DNA of 46,762 nucleotides from an uncultured Parabacteroides sp. (GTDB taxonomy: Bacteria; Bacteroidota; Bacteroidia; Bacteroidales; Tannerellaceae). The notes under the pieces were generated by a model. That model saw only the letters and a program-made list of their open reading frames with translations, was not told the origin of the DNA and searched no databases. Shown one piece after another: positions 24,926-33,147 of this stretch. Positions within the stretch are counted from its first letter, which is position 1; every line of letters begins with the position of its first letter. The translations under genes and the position numbers were made by a program. Location of the stretch: assembly GCA_910577325.1 (NCBI GenBank), contig CAJTMR010000028.1, positions 1-46,762 of the forward strand, written 5' to 3'.

Positions 24926-25990
24926 ATGGAGTTTTCAGCCCAACAAATAGCGAGCGTTTTAGGTGGAACCGTCGAAGGCAACCCTGAAGTGAAAGTTAAT
25001 AACTTCTCAAAGATAGAAGAAGGAAAACCGGGAACATTGACTTTCCTGGCAAATCCGAAATATGAACATTTCATCTACAATACTAAGGCAAGCATTGTTT
25101 TAGTAAATAATGACTTCACTCCCTCCGAACCGGTAAAAGCCACATTGGTCAAAGTTGCCAATGCTTATGCTTCGCTCGCCATACTGTTGAATCTGGTGGA
25201 ACAGTCGAAAACCAAGAAAGCGGGCATAGACGCTACGGCGTTCATCGCCGGTTCGGCAACGGTCGGCGATGGATGTTATGTCGGTAGCTTTGCCTATATC
25301 GGCGAAAACGTGAAGATCGGCAAGAACAGCCGCATTTATCCACATGCTTATATCGGCGACCATGTGACCGTTGGCGATAACTGTACGATCTATCCGCACG
25401 CGACAATTTACAACGACTGCGTAATCGGCAACAACTGCATTCTGCATGCCGGTAGCGTAATCGGGTCGGACGGTTTCGGTTTCGCTCCCGAAGGCGAAAA
25501 CTACAAGAAGATCCCCCAGTTGGGCAATGTCATACTGGAAGACGATGTCGAAATCGGAGCCAATACCACGATAGACCGCGCCGTTATGGATTCGACTATC
25601 ATCCGCCGGGGGGTCAAACTGGACAATCTGGTACAGATTGCCCATAACGTAGAAGTCGGCGAAAATACGGTCATGGCAGCCCAGGTAGGTATTGCCGGTT
25701 CCGTGAAGATCGGCAGCCATTGCATGTTCGGCGGCCAGGTCGGGCTATCCGGTCATATCCATGTGGCGGACCATGTGGTATTCGGTGCACAATGCGGCGT
25801 GATCAGCGATGTAAAAGAACCGACGACCCTGTTGGGAGCACCGGCTATCAACGCAAAAGCATTCATGCGTTCCAGCGCGATCTTCAACCGCCTGCCGGAT
25901 ATGTATCGCCAGATGGGACAGATGCAGCGCGAGATAGAACAACTTAAATTGACAATTGACAATGCACAATTGACAATGAATAAATCATAA
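24926..25990 (+). CDS. lpxD: UDP-3-O-acylglucosamine N-acyltransferase
   Basis: LpxD adds the second, N-linked hydroxyacyl chain to UDP-acylglucosamine in lipid A synthesis. The 354-residue product has an N-terminal uridine-binding domain (about 1-100). A long left-handed beta-helix of hexapeptide repeats follows (about 105-320, such as IGENVKIGKNSRIYPHAYIG). The catalytic histidine is probably His240 in QIAHNVEVGEN. The C-terminal helix ends at RQMGQMQREIEQLK. The last dozen residues (TIDNAQLTMNKS) are encoded by a repetitive intergenic-type sequence and look like an accidental extension. It is the first gene of the lpx cluster, 30 bp from lpxC/fabZ. Confidence 0.95.
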   Translation: MEFSAQQIASVLGGTVEGNPEVKVNNFSKIEEGKPGTLTFLANPKYEHFIYNTKASIVLVNNDFTPSEPVKATLVKVANAYASLAILLNLVEQSKTKKAGIDATAFIAGSATVGDGCYVGSFAYIGENVKIGKNSRIYPHAYIGDHVTVGDNCTIYPHATIYNDCVIGNNCILHAGSVIGSDGFGFAPEGENYKKIPQLGNVILEDDVEIGANTTIDRAVMDSTIIRRGVKLDNLVQIAHNVEVGENTVMAAQVGIAGSVKIGSHCMFGGQVGLSGHIHVADHVVFGAQCGVISDVKEPTTLLGAPAINAKAFMRSSAIFNRLPDMYRQMGQMQREIEQLKLTIDNAQLTMNKS

Positions 25991-26008
25991 ATTATAAATC
26001 ATAAATCA
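25948..26008 (+). repeat. TTGACAA and ATAAATC repeats spanning the lpxD end
   Basis: ATTGACA units (25948 onward) are followed by ATAAATCATAAAT-type heptamers. The array covers the last codons and stop of lpxD and fills the spacer before lpxC/fabZ. It belongs to the same family as arrays at 27411, 35993, 38779 and 39815. Confidence 0.7.
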
Positions 26009-26019
26009 ATATAGATCGT

Positions 26020-27405
26020 ATGCAGAAACAGAAAACGCTTGCCACGAGTTTCTCTATGCAAGGAAAAGGGTTGCACACAGGTTTGGATATTCAGATTACT
26101 TTCCATCCTGCACCCGAAAATCATGGATACAAAATCAAACGTGTTGATCTGGAAGGAGAACCTGTAATCGATGCCGTTGCTGAAAACGTAGCCGGAACCC
26201 AAAGAGGAACCGTACTTTCCAAAAACGGTATCCAGATAAGTACCATTGAACATGCGATGGCTGCTTTATATGCCTACGAAATAGACAACTGCCTGATCGA
26301 GGTGAATGCACCCGAATTCCCGATTCTCGACGGTAGTTCCCGTTTTTTCAGTGAAGAGATTCAGAAAGCCGGTGTCGTCGAACAAAACGCACCGAAAGAT
26401 TACTATATCGTAAAACACAAGATCGAAGTCAAGGATGAAGAAACAGGTTCTTCCCTCATCATCCTGCCGGACGACAAGTTCAGCGTCAATGTACTGATTT
26501 CCTTCAATTCGCCTGTGCTTTCGAACCAGTTCGCCACATTGAACGACCTGAGCGAATTTCCGACGGAACTGGCGGCTTCCCGCACATTCGTGTTTGTCCG
26601 CGAAGTAGAGATGTTGCTGCAGAACAACCTGATCAAAGGTGGCGACCTCGACAATGCAATCGTTATCTATGACCAGAAAGTATCACAGGAAGTACTTGAC
26701 AACCTCGCCGACAAACTGTCTATCCCGCATAAGGACGTACAGGACTTAGGGTACATCAACAATAAACCGCTGGTATTCGACAACGAACCGGCACGCCACA
26801 AGCTGATCGATGTTATCGGCGACTTGGCATTGATCGGCAAACCGATCCGCGGCCGTGTAATCGCTACCCGTCCGGGACATAAGATCAACAACCAGTTGGC
26901 ACGCATGATCCGTAAGGACATCAAGCTGAACGAAGTCCAGGCTCCCGTCTATGATCCGAACTGCACTCCGGTTATGGATATCAACCGTATCCGCGAACTG
27001 CTCCCGCACCGGTATCCGTTCCTGCTGGTTGACAAGATTATCGAGATCGGCGGAAATTATATCGTGGGAGTGAAAAACATCACGACTAACGAACCTTTCT
27101 TTACAGGCCATTTCCCTCAGGAACCGGTTATGCCGGGCGTATTGCAAGTAGAAGCGATGGCGCAGACTGGCGGGTTGCTCGTTCTGAATTCGGTAGACGA
27201 ACCGGAACGCTATTCCACTTACTTCATGAAGATCGACGGCGTCAAATTCCGCCAGAAGGTTGTTCCGGGCGATACGCTGATCCTGCGTCTGGAGTTACTG
27301 GCTCCCATCCGCCGTGGTATTTCAACCATGAAAGGATATGTATTCGTAGGCGACAAGCTGGTTAGTGAAGCCGAGTTTATGGCACAGATCGTAAAGAATA
27401 AATAA
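26020..27405 (+). CDS. lpxC/fabZ: Bifunctional LpxC deacetylase / FabZ dehydratase
   Basis: This 461-residue fusion is characteristic of Bacteroidetes. Residues ~1-300 are LpxC, the zinc deacetylase that commits UDP-acyl-GlcNAc to lipid A. SMQGKGLHTG, the zinc-binding TIEHAMAALYAYEIDN (His78), FPILDGSS, and RHKLIDVIGDLALIG with a second zinc His are all present. Residues ~315-461 are FabZ, the hotdog-fold 3-hydroxyacyl-ACP dehydratase. DINRIRELLPHRYPFLLVDK and GHFPQEPVMPGVLQVEAMAQ carry its catalytic His and Glu. Coupling balances fatty-acid and lipid A flux. It lies between lpxD and lpxA. Confidence 0.97.
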   Translation: MQKQKTLATSFSMQGKGLHTGLDIQITFHPAPENHGYKIKRVDLEGEPVIDAVAENVAGTQRGTVLSKNGIQISTIEHAMAALYAYEIDNCLIEVNAPEFPILDGSSRFFSEEIQKAGVVEQNAPKDYYIVKHKIEVKDEETGSSLIILPDDKFSVNVLISFNSPVLSNQFATLNDLSEFPTELAASRTFVFVREVEMLLQNNLIKGGDLDNAIVIYDQKVSQEVLDNLADKLSIPHKDVQDLGYINNKPLVFDNEPARHKLIDVIGDLALIGKPIRGRVIATRPGHKINNQLARMIRKDIKLNEVQAPVYDPNCTPVMDINRIRELLPHRYPFLLVDKIIEIGGNYIVGVKNITTNEPFFTGHFPQEPVMPGVLQVEAMAQTGGLLVLNSVDEPERYSTYFMKIDGVKFRQKVVPGDTLILRLELLAPIRRGISTMKGYVFVGDKLVSEAEFMAQIVKNK

Positions 27406-27410
27406 ATCCA

Positions 27411-27507
27411 TGATTTATGATTTCAGATTTATGATTTATGGTAACGACATGATACGATAAACCATAAATCCGAAATCATAAATAATAAATCATAAATCAT
27501 AAATCAT
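27411..27507 (+). repeat. ATAAATC repeats forming a 21-bp-arm hairpin
   Basis: The lpxC/fabZ-lpxA spacer is almost wholly made of this repeat. Left arm 27413-27433 and right arm 27463-27483 pair at 20 of 21 positions, and three further ATAAATC units run to the lpxA start codon. It has the same family signature as four other spacers in this window. Confidence 0.75.
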
Positions 27508-27508
27508 T

Positions 27509-28294
27509 ATGAACATATCCCCTTTAGCAGTCGTTCATCCCGAGGCTAAAATCGGCCGGAATACGACAGTCGACCCTTTCGCTGTAATAGAGAAAGATGT
27601 CGTAATCGGTGACAATTGCCGGATCTATTCGCATGCGACTATCTTAGACGGTGCACGAATAGGCAACAATTGCCAAGTATTTCCCGGAGCTGTCATTGCC
27701 GGCATCCCGCAAGATTTGAAATTCAAAGGAGAAATTACAACCGCCGAAATAGGTAACAACACCATTCTTCGCGAATGCGTGACCGTCAATCGCGGAACAG
27801 CCTCCAAAGGCAAAACTGTTGTCGGAAACAACTGCTTGATCATGGCTTATTCCCACATTGCCCATGATTGCTTGCTGAAAGATAATATCATTATCGGCAA
27901 TGCTTCACAGATAGCCGGAGAAGTCGAGATCGACGACTTTGCCATTGTCAGCGGAGGCAGCCTGGTTCACCAGTTCTCCCGCATATCCAAGCACGTCATG
28001 ATACAGGGCGGCTCCCGTATCGGTAAGGATATCCCTCCTTATACGCTGATCGGACGCGACCCGATCGTGTACTGCGGTATCAATATCGTAGGGTTACGCC
28101 GTCGCGGATTTACCAACAGCCAAGTATTCTTGATCCAAGATATCTACCGTACGCTTTATACGCGCGGGCTCAACAATACGGAAGCCTTGAAAGCCATCGA
28201 AACCGAATACGAACCCAGCGAAGAACGGGATCTGATCCTGAACTTCATCAAATCATCCCAGCGCGGTATCGTCAGAGGTTCGATCGATGAATAA
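27509..28294 (+). CDS. lpxA: UDP-N-acetylglucosamine O-acyltransferase
   Basis: LpxA catalyses the first step of lipid A synthesis, transferring a hydroxyacyl chain from ACP to UDP-GlcNAc. The 261-residue product shows the left-handed beta-helix hexapeptide repeats from residue 12 to about 190 (IGRNTTVDPFAVIEKDVVIG). The conserved MAYSHIAHDC block has the catalytic histidine in AHDC. A C-terminal helical domain follows (GLRRRGFTNSQVFLIQDIYR). Length and motifs are normal. It follows a repeat-filled 103-bp spacer after lpxC/fabZ and precedes the pRiA4b-like gene by 28 bp. Confidence 0.95.
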   Translation: MNISPLAVVHPEAKIGRNTTVDPFAVIEKDVVIGDNCRIYSHATILDGARIGNNCQVFPGAVIAGIPQDLKFKGEITTAEIGNNTILRECVTVNRGTASKGKTVVGNNCLIMAYSHIAHDCLLKDNIIIGNASQIAGEVEIDDFAIVSGGSLVHQFSRISKHVMIQGGSRIGKDIPPYTLIGRDPIVYCGINIVGLRRRGFTNSQVFLIQDIYRTLYTRGLNNTEALKAIETEYEPSEERDLILNFIKSSQRGIVRGSIDE

Positions 28295-28322
28295 ATAATG
28301 TAACAAAAAACTAATAACGACT

Positions 28323-28880
28323 ATGGTATTTAGATTTCTAATTCTATCAGATGAAGTTGACGACTTCAAACGCGAGATCAAGATCGACTCGGAAGCGACA
28401 TTTCAGGATTTATACAATGCCATTATGGATTCTGTAGGGTATGCAAAAGACCAGATGTGTTCTTTCTTCATCTGCGATGACGACTGGAGCAAAAATACAG
28501 AAATCACACTGGTAGAAATGGATACATCTTCCGAGGTAGACAATTATATAATGGAAGATACGCGTTTGGAAGAGCTTCTTGAAGACGAACACCAGAAATT
28601 ACTTTTCGTCTTCGATTATATGACCGAACGTGCTTTCTTCATGGAACTCCGCGAAATCATCCCCGGTAAAGATCTGGACAGCCCCGTATGCAGTAAATCT
28701 ATCGGTGAAGCACCTGTTCAAATCATGGCGCTCGACGAGATGGAAACCAAAACAGGCAACACCGAAATAGATGAAGACTTCTACGGCGATTCCGAATATG
28801 ATATTGACGAACTCGATAAAGAAGGTTTCGACGGGCTTGGAGACGGACCGATGGATAATCCATACGACGAGTTCAATTGA
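28323..28880 (+). CDS. pRiA4b ORF-3-like protein
   Basis: This 185-residue acidic soluble protein resembles the plasmid pRiA4b ORF-3-like family (also annotated as IS1096 passenger TnpR-like). It opens with VFRFLILSDEVDDFKREIKI, has SVGYAKDQMCSFFICDDDWS and a long Asp/Glu-rich tail (about 140-185). The family is widespread but its function is unknown; the name does not mean this is a mobile element. It is tightly placed between lpxA and miaA, and its stop codon lies in an 18-bp palindrome shared with the miaA start. This suggests a conserved housekeeping role. Confidence 0.8.
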   Translation: MVFRFLILSDEVDDFKREIKIDSEATFQDLYNAIMDSVGYAKDQMCSFFICDDDWSKNTEITLVEMDTSSEVDNYIMEDTRLEELLEDEHQKLLFVFDYMTERAFFMELREIIPGKDLDSPVCSKSIGEAPVQIMALDEMETKTGNTEIDEDFYGDSEYDIDELDKEGFDGLGDGPMDNPYDEFN

Positions 28881-28892
28881 CCATGGTCAATT
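28875..28892. promoter_or_regulatory. 18-bp perfect palindrome at the miaA start
   Basis: AATTGACCATGGTCAATT reads the same on both strands and contains the upstream stop codon (TGA 28878-28880) and the miaA ATG (28883-28885). As RNA it could fold into a small hairpin occluding the start codon, or as DNA it could bind a dimeric protein. Confidence 0.5.
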
Positions 28893-29803
28893 CTCTTGTC
28901 ATACTATTGGGGCCGACAGGAGTCGGCAAGACGGAACTGAGCCTGCGCATAGCAGAACATTTCGGTTCACCGATCATTTCTTCCGACTCCCGTCAGCTTT
29001 ACAAAGAACTTCCTATAGGCACAGCCGCCCCTACGGCTGAACAAATGCTACGTGTACGGCATTATATGGTCGGCACATTATCACTCACCGATTATTACAG
29101 CGCAAGCAATTTTGAAGAAGACGTGATGTCCCTGCTCAAGGAGCTCCACCAAACACATCCCACCGTCGTTATGACAGGCGGCAGCATGATGTATATCGAT
29201 GCCGTGACAAAAGGAATCGACGATATACCCACTGTTACTCCTGAGATCCGGACAGCCATCTATAAGCAATTCGAAGAAGAGGGCCTCGCCCCTATCCTCG
29301 CCGAATTGAAGGAAACGGACCCTATACATTATAATGAAGTAGACCGGAACAACTACAAACGCGTGATCCATGCCGTTGAAATCTGCCGTATGACCGGCAA
29401 GCCTTATTCTTCTTTCCGTACCAACACCCGAAAAGAACGTCCGTTCCGTATCGTTCAGATAGGCTTAACCCGTGATCGTGAAGAACTGTGCGACCGTATC
29501 AACCGCCGTGTAGATCAAATGATGGCCGACGGCATGCTGGAAGAAGCACGCCGCGTCTACCCTTTCCGTGCGTTGAACTCCCTCAACACGGTCGGTTACA
29601 AAGAACTGTTCAAATATCTGGATGGCGAATGGACATTAGATTTCGCTATAGAAAAAATCAAACGCAACTCACGCGTTTATGCCCGCAAACAAATGACCTG
29701 GTTCAAGCGGGATACCGACATCCGATGGTTTCACCCGGACAATGAAGAAGCAATAATAAGCTATCTGAATCAGCATAATTTAAACAAAACGACAGAGTTC
29801 TGA
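28883..29803 (+). CDS. miaA: tRNA dimethylallyltransferase
   Basis: MiaA adds a dimethylallyl group to N6 of adenosine 37 in tRNAs that read codons starting with U. I choose the ATG at 28883 (306 residues); a TTG at 28877 in the same frame is less likely. The P-loop LLGPTGVGKTEL is at about 8-19, followed by SDSRQLYKELPIGTAAPT, which binds tRNA and substrate. Later blocks include YKRVIHAVEICRMTGKPYS and TVGYKELFKYLDGEW. KQMTWFKRD near the C-terminus is typical. It ends the lpx cluster, and its last codons form the left arm of a terminator. Confidence 0.94.
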   Translation: MVNSLVILLGPTGVGKTELSLRIAEHFGSPIISSDSRQLYKELPIGTAAPTAEQMLRVRHYMVGTLSLTDYYSASNFEEDVMSLLKELHQTHPTVVMTGGSMMYIDAVTKGIDDIPTVTPEIRTAIYKQFEEEGLAPILAELKETDPIHYNEVDRNNYKRVIHAVEICRMTGKPYSSFRTNTRKERPFRIVQIGLTRDREELCDRINRRVDQMMADGMLEEARRVYPFRALNSLNTVGYKELFKYLDGEWTLDFAIEKIKRNSRVYARKQMTWFKRDTDIRWFHPDNEEAIISYLNQHNLNKTTEF

Positions 29804-29823
29804 TAGAACTCTGTCGTTTTGTT
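29783..29823 (+). terminator. Terminator overlapping the miaA 3' end
   Basis: A perfect 19-bp stem (29783-29801 with 29805-29823) and a GAT loop include the last codons and stop of miaA. The downstream arm has TTTTGTT. It closes the lpx-miaA operon. Confidence 0.8.
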
Positions 29824-30116
29824 GGCAAATATATGTAATTTTTTACATGTATAAGTTATTATTGCACATAAGTGGTAAGTATTAATCAAAATTAACACGA
29901 TAAAAATCTGTAACTATCGCGATTTTACTCAATTAATCACCAATATCCATCCATCCTATTATAAAGTAGTAAGAGAATCAAAAAAAAGGCTTTAGTTCTA
30001 TCAGAACCACGTAAAAACAGAAACAAACAGCGCCAAAGATATTCTTCTCATTATTGCATTTGGGATATGATGGCTAATAGAATTTTAAACAATATTCTTT
30101 TAATACTTATAACTCT

Positions 30117-33100
30117 ATGTTGAAAAAGTCAATTTTAGTAAATGCCATTTTGCTGACAGGTGCTTTAGCCGTACCGGGAGGAGCTTGGGCAGACACTGCT
30201 CCGGAGAAGCAAAATGTCAGTATTTCCCAACAAAACGGGAAAGTAACATGTAAAGTGGAAGATTCTTTCGGCCCTGTAGTCGGAGCTTCCATAGTAGTAA
30301 AGGGAACGACTAACGGAAACGTGTCTGACAATAACGGACAAGTTGTTTTGGAAGGTCTGAAACAAGGCGACATTATCCAAGTTTCCTTTATCGGGTATAT
30401 AACACAGGAAATTCCTTACACCGGACAAGCCAACATCAATATCGCCTTAAAAGAAGACTCTCAGGCACTGGATGAAGTAGTCATTGTCGGGTATGGTACG
30501 CAGAAAAAAGAGAGCTTGACAGGTTCGTTGCAGACGTTAGGAAAAGAGAAACTGACCGACATCACGACACCCTCGGTTGAAAACATGCTGAACGGTAAAA
30601 TTTCAGGTGTATATGTAGCTCCAGGATCAGGACAGCCGGGAGCAAGTGGGGCTGTGGTTGTACGCGGAAAAGCAACGCTGAATGGTTCAACTGCTCCCCT
30701 GTGGGTAATTGACGGGGTTATTGTCGGGGATGGAGCCGGTTTATTAAATCCATCAGATATTGAGACAATGACAATCCTTAAAGATGCTGCTTCCACTGCT
30801 ATCTACGGTTCGGAAGGAGCCAATGGGGTCATCCTTGTGACAACCAAAGCCGGAAGAAGCGGAGACCTGCAGGTCAGTGCATCTGCTAAATTAGGGATCA
30901 GTACATTGAACAACGGGAATATGGAAATGATGAATGGTACAGAATTGTATGATTATTTCGCTTCGTTCAGTAATGCCGAAGCACTCAATTTCCCGCGTTG
31001 GAATCCCGAATTACGGAACTCGAATTTCGATTGGTGGAACCTGGCTACTCAGACCGGATTCACTCAAGAGTATAACATCGCACTTTCTGGAGGAACAGAC
31101 AAGATCAACTCATATTTTTCTTTAGGTTACTATGATGAAGAAGGAGCCGTGAAAGGTTACGACTATTCTCGTTACAATTTTCGTTACAAATCGAACTATA
31201 AACCTTTCACATGGTTGACAATCAAGCCTTCCATATCAGGCTCCATGCGTGATGTAACCGATGCTCAATATTCTGTTTCCGCCATGTACTCCATGCTTCC
31301 GTGGGATAGTCCGTACGATGAGAACGGCAATTTGGTTCCTCATCGCTATTCGGGATGGGTAAACAATTCACAGACAAACTACCTGCTGGATTTGTCATAC
31401 GGAAACCATACAGACTATAAGACGTATGAATTTTTGGGAAATATTGACTTTGACATAAAAATAACAGATTGGCTTACTTTTCATTCCGTGAACAGCTATA
31501 AATACCAAAGTTATTATTACCACTCTTATACAGACCCACGTAGCAACAGTGGATCCGGTGTAAACGGACGTATCGACGAATACCAGAGCAATATGGTACG
31601 GCGCTATACAAACCAGTATTTATCATTCAACAAGCAATTTGACAAACATTATGTAAGCGCGGTATTGGCATACGAGTTCAAAGATTATCAAGCTAAAGCG
31701 ATCCAAGCCATGGGGACCGGTTTCGCGCCGGGATTCGAAGTATTGGACGTGGCAGCTTTACCGGAAAAGACAGGTGGAAGTTTGACTGAATCGGCCGTAC
31801 AGTCCTATTTTGCCCGTGCCAATTATTCGTACGACAATAAATATGTTGCAGAAGTTTCCGTTCGCCGGGACGGTGCTTCAAATTTCGGCGATAACGCCCG
31901 GTATGGAAACTTCTATTCTATAAGCGGCGGCTGGAACATCCACCGTGAAAACTGGTTCAAGGCCGATTGGGTAGATGTTTTAAAAATACGTGCGTCCTAT
32001 GGTACGATGGGAAACAGACCAGGAGAACTTTATCCTCAATACGCACTTTATTCGATTGCGGCTAATTATAACGGAATTCCTGCGACATTGATTAGCCAAG
32101 TCGGAAATCCGGATTTGACTTGGGAGCAAACATCCACGTTCGGTATCGGTCTGGACGCGAATCTGTTCAATAATCGCCTACGTGTCGTGTTTGATTACTA
32201 TAACAAATATACGACTGACGTTTTATATAAAACACCGGTATCCGGATTGACTGGCGTTACATCCCGTTGGCAAAATGTCGGTGAAATCAGCAACAAAGGT
32301 GTTGAGCTGACAATCGGCGGTGATATTATCCAGACAAAAGACTGGAATTGGAGTTTAGAAGCAAATTTGGGACACAATAAGAACACTGTAGAAAAACTGT
32401 ACGGGAATGATCCAAACATGGAAATCATCGGCGGCGGTGATATCAATATAGCAGGAACAGCTAGTAAAATTCTGAAAGTAGGCTACAGCAGCGATGCATT
32501 CTACATACAGGAATGGGCAGGTGTCAATCCTGAAACCGGTGCTCCGCAATGGTACACTACGGCCGAGAACGGTAGCCGCGTCATTACCGATGAGTACGCA
32601 AAAGCCGACAGAGTAATATGTCCACCTTCCACACCGAAATTATTTGGTGGTTTTAATACATCTCTTAGTTGGAGAAATATAGACCTCAGCGCCGTATTCG
32701 GTTATTCAATCGGTGGAAAGATTTATAATTATTCCCGTCTTGAATACGATTCCGATGGTGCTTACACAGACCGCAACCAGATGAAATTGATGGATGGTTG
32801 GAATCGCTGGGAAAAACCTGGAGACATTGCAACTCACCCAGTAGCTTCAATGGATAACAAATCCCAGTCCAACCAGGCATCCACCCGCTTCCTGGAAGAT
32901 AGCGACTATCTGAAACTACGTTCACTGACGGTCGGCTATAACATAAACCTACCTCAATACCATATTCAAAATCTGCGTGTGTTCTTCAGTGGAGAGAACT
33001 TGTTTACTGTCACCGGCTATTCTGGTGTCGATCCTGAAATTCCGGCAAGTGATAATTCTGTTATCGGTTCGGCAGGACCATCGGTTTACCCGTCTACTCG

Positions 33101-33134
33101 CAAATACATGTTTGGTCTTAATTTAACTTTTTAA
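30117..33134 (+). CDS. SusC/RagA-family TonB-dependent outer-membrane receptor
   Basis: This 1005-residue outer-membrane protein imports ligands captured by its SusD partner, powered by TonB. A signal peptide (about 1-25, ending GGAWA) is followed by a CarboxypepD-regulatory-like domain (about 45-120, VVGASIVVKGTTNGNVSD). Next come the TonB-box region and plug (DEVVIVGYGTQKKESLTGSL, about 118-137), then the long 22-strand barrel ending in an aromatic FGLNLTF. The length is typical. It lacks an STN domain, so it is probably not linked to an ECF-sigma/anti-sigma system, and none is nearby. No glycoside hydrolase or sulfatase accompanies it, so the ligand is unknown. Confidence 0.95.
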   Translation: MLKKSILVNAILLTGALAVPGGAWADTAPEKQNVSISQQNGKVTCKVEDSFGPVVGASIVVKGTTNGNVSDNNGQVVLEGLKQGDIIQVSFIGYITQEIPYTGQANINIALKEDSQALDEVVIVGYGTQKKESLTGSLQTLGKEKLTDITTPSVENMLNGKISGVYVAPGSGQPGASGAVVVRGKATLNGSTAPLWVIDGVIVGDGAGLLNPSDIETMTILKDAASTAIYGSEGANGVILVTTKAGRSGDLQVSASAKLGISTLNNGNMEMMNGTELYDYFASFSNAEALNFPRWNPELRNSNFDWWNLATQTGFTQEYNIALSGGTDKINSYFSLGYYDEEGAVKGYDYSRYNFRYKSNYKPFTWLTIKPSISGSMRDVTDAQYSVSAMYSMLPWDSPYDENGNLVPHRYSGWVNNSQTNYLLDLSYGNHTDYKTYEFLGNIDFDIKITDWLTFHSVNSYKYQSYYYHSYTDPRSNSGSGVNGRIDEYQSNMVRRYTNQYLSFNKQFDKHYVSAVLAYEFKDYQAKAIQAMGTGFAPGFEVLDVAALPEKTGGSLTESAVQSYFARANYSYDNKYVAEVSVRRDGASNFGDNARYGNFYSISGGWNIHRENWFKADWVDVLKIRASYGTMGNRPGELYPQYALYSIAANYNGIPATLISQVGNPDLTWEQTSTFGIGLDANLFNNRLRVVFDYYNKYTTDVLYKTPVSGLTGVTSRWQNVGEISNKGVELTIGGDIIQTKDWNWSLEANLGHNKNTVEKLYGNDPNMEIIGGGDINIAGTASKILKVGYSSDAFYIQEWAGVNPETGAPQWYTTAENGSRVITDEYAKADRVICPPSTPKLFGGFNTSLSWRNIDLSAVFGYSIGGKIYNYSRLEYDSDGAYTDRNQMKLMDGWNRWEKPGDIATHPVASMDNKSQSNQASTRFLEDSDYLKLRSLTVGYNINLPQYHIQNLRVFFSGENLFTVTGYSGVDPEIPASDNSVIGSAGPSVYPSTRKYMFGLNLTF

Positions 33135-33147
33135 TGCATAAATTCTT

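Noticed and set aside
27411..27507. Hairpin-rich spacer as a rho-independent terminator
   Set aside because: The stem is AT-rich and has no T-tract, and lpxA must be expressed with its operon; intercistronic hairpin is a better description.
28323..28880. IS1096/TnpR-type transposon passenger
   Set aside because: Family name only; no inverted repeats or transposase nearby, and the gene sits in a tight housekeeping operon.
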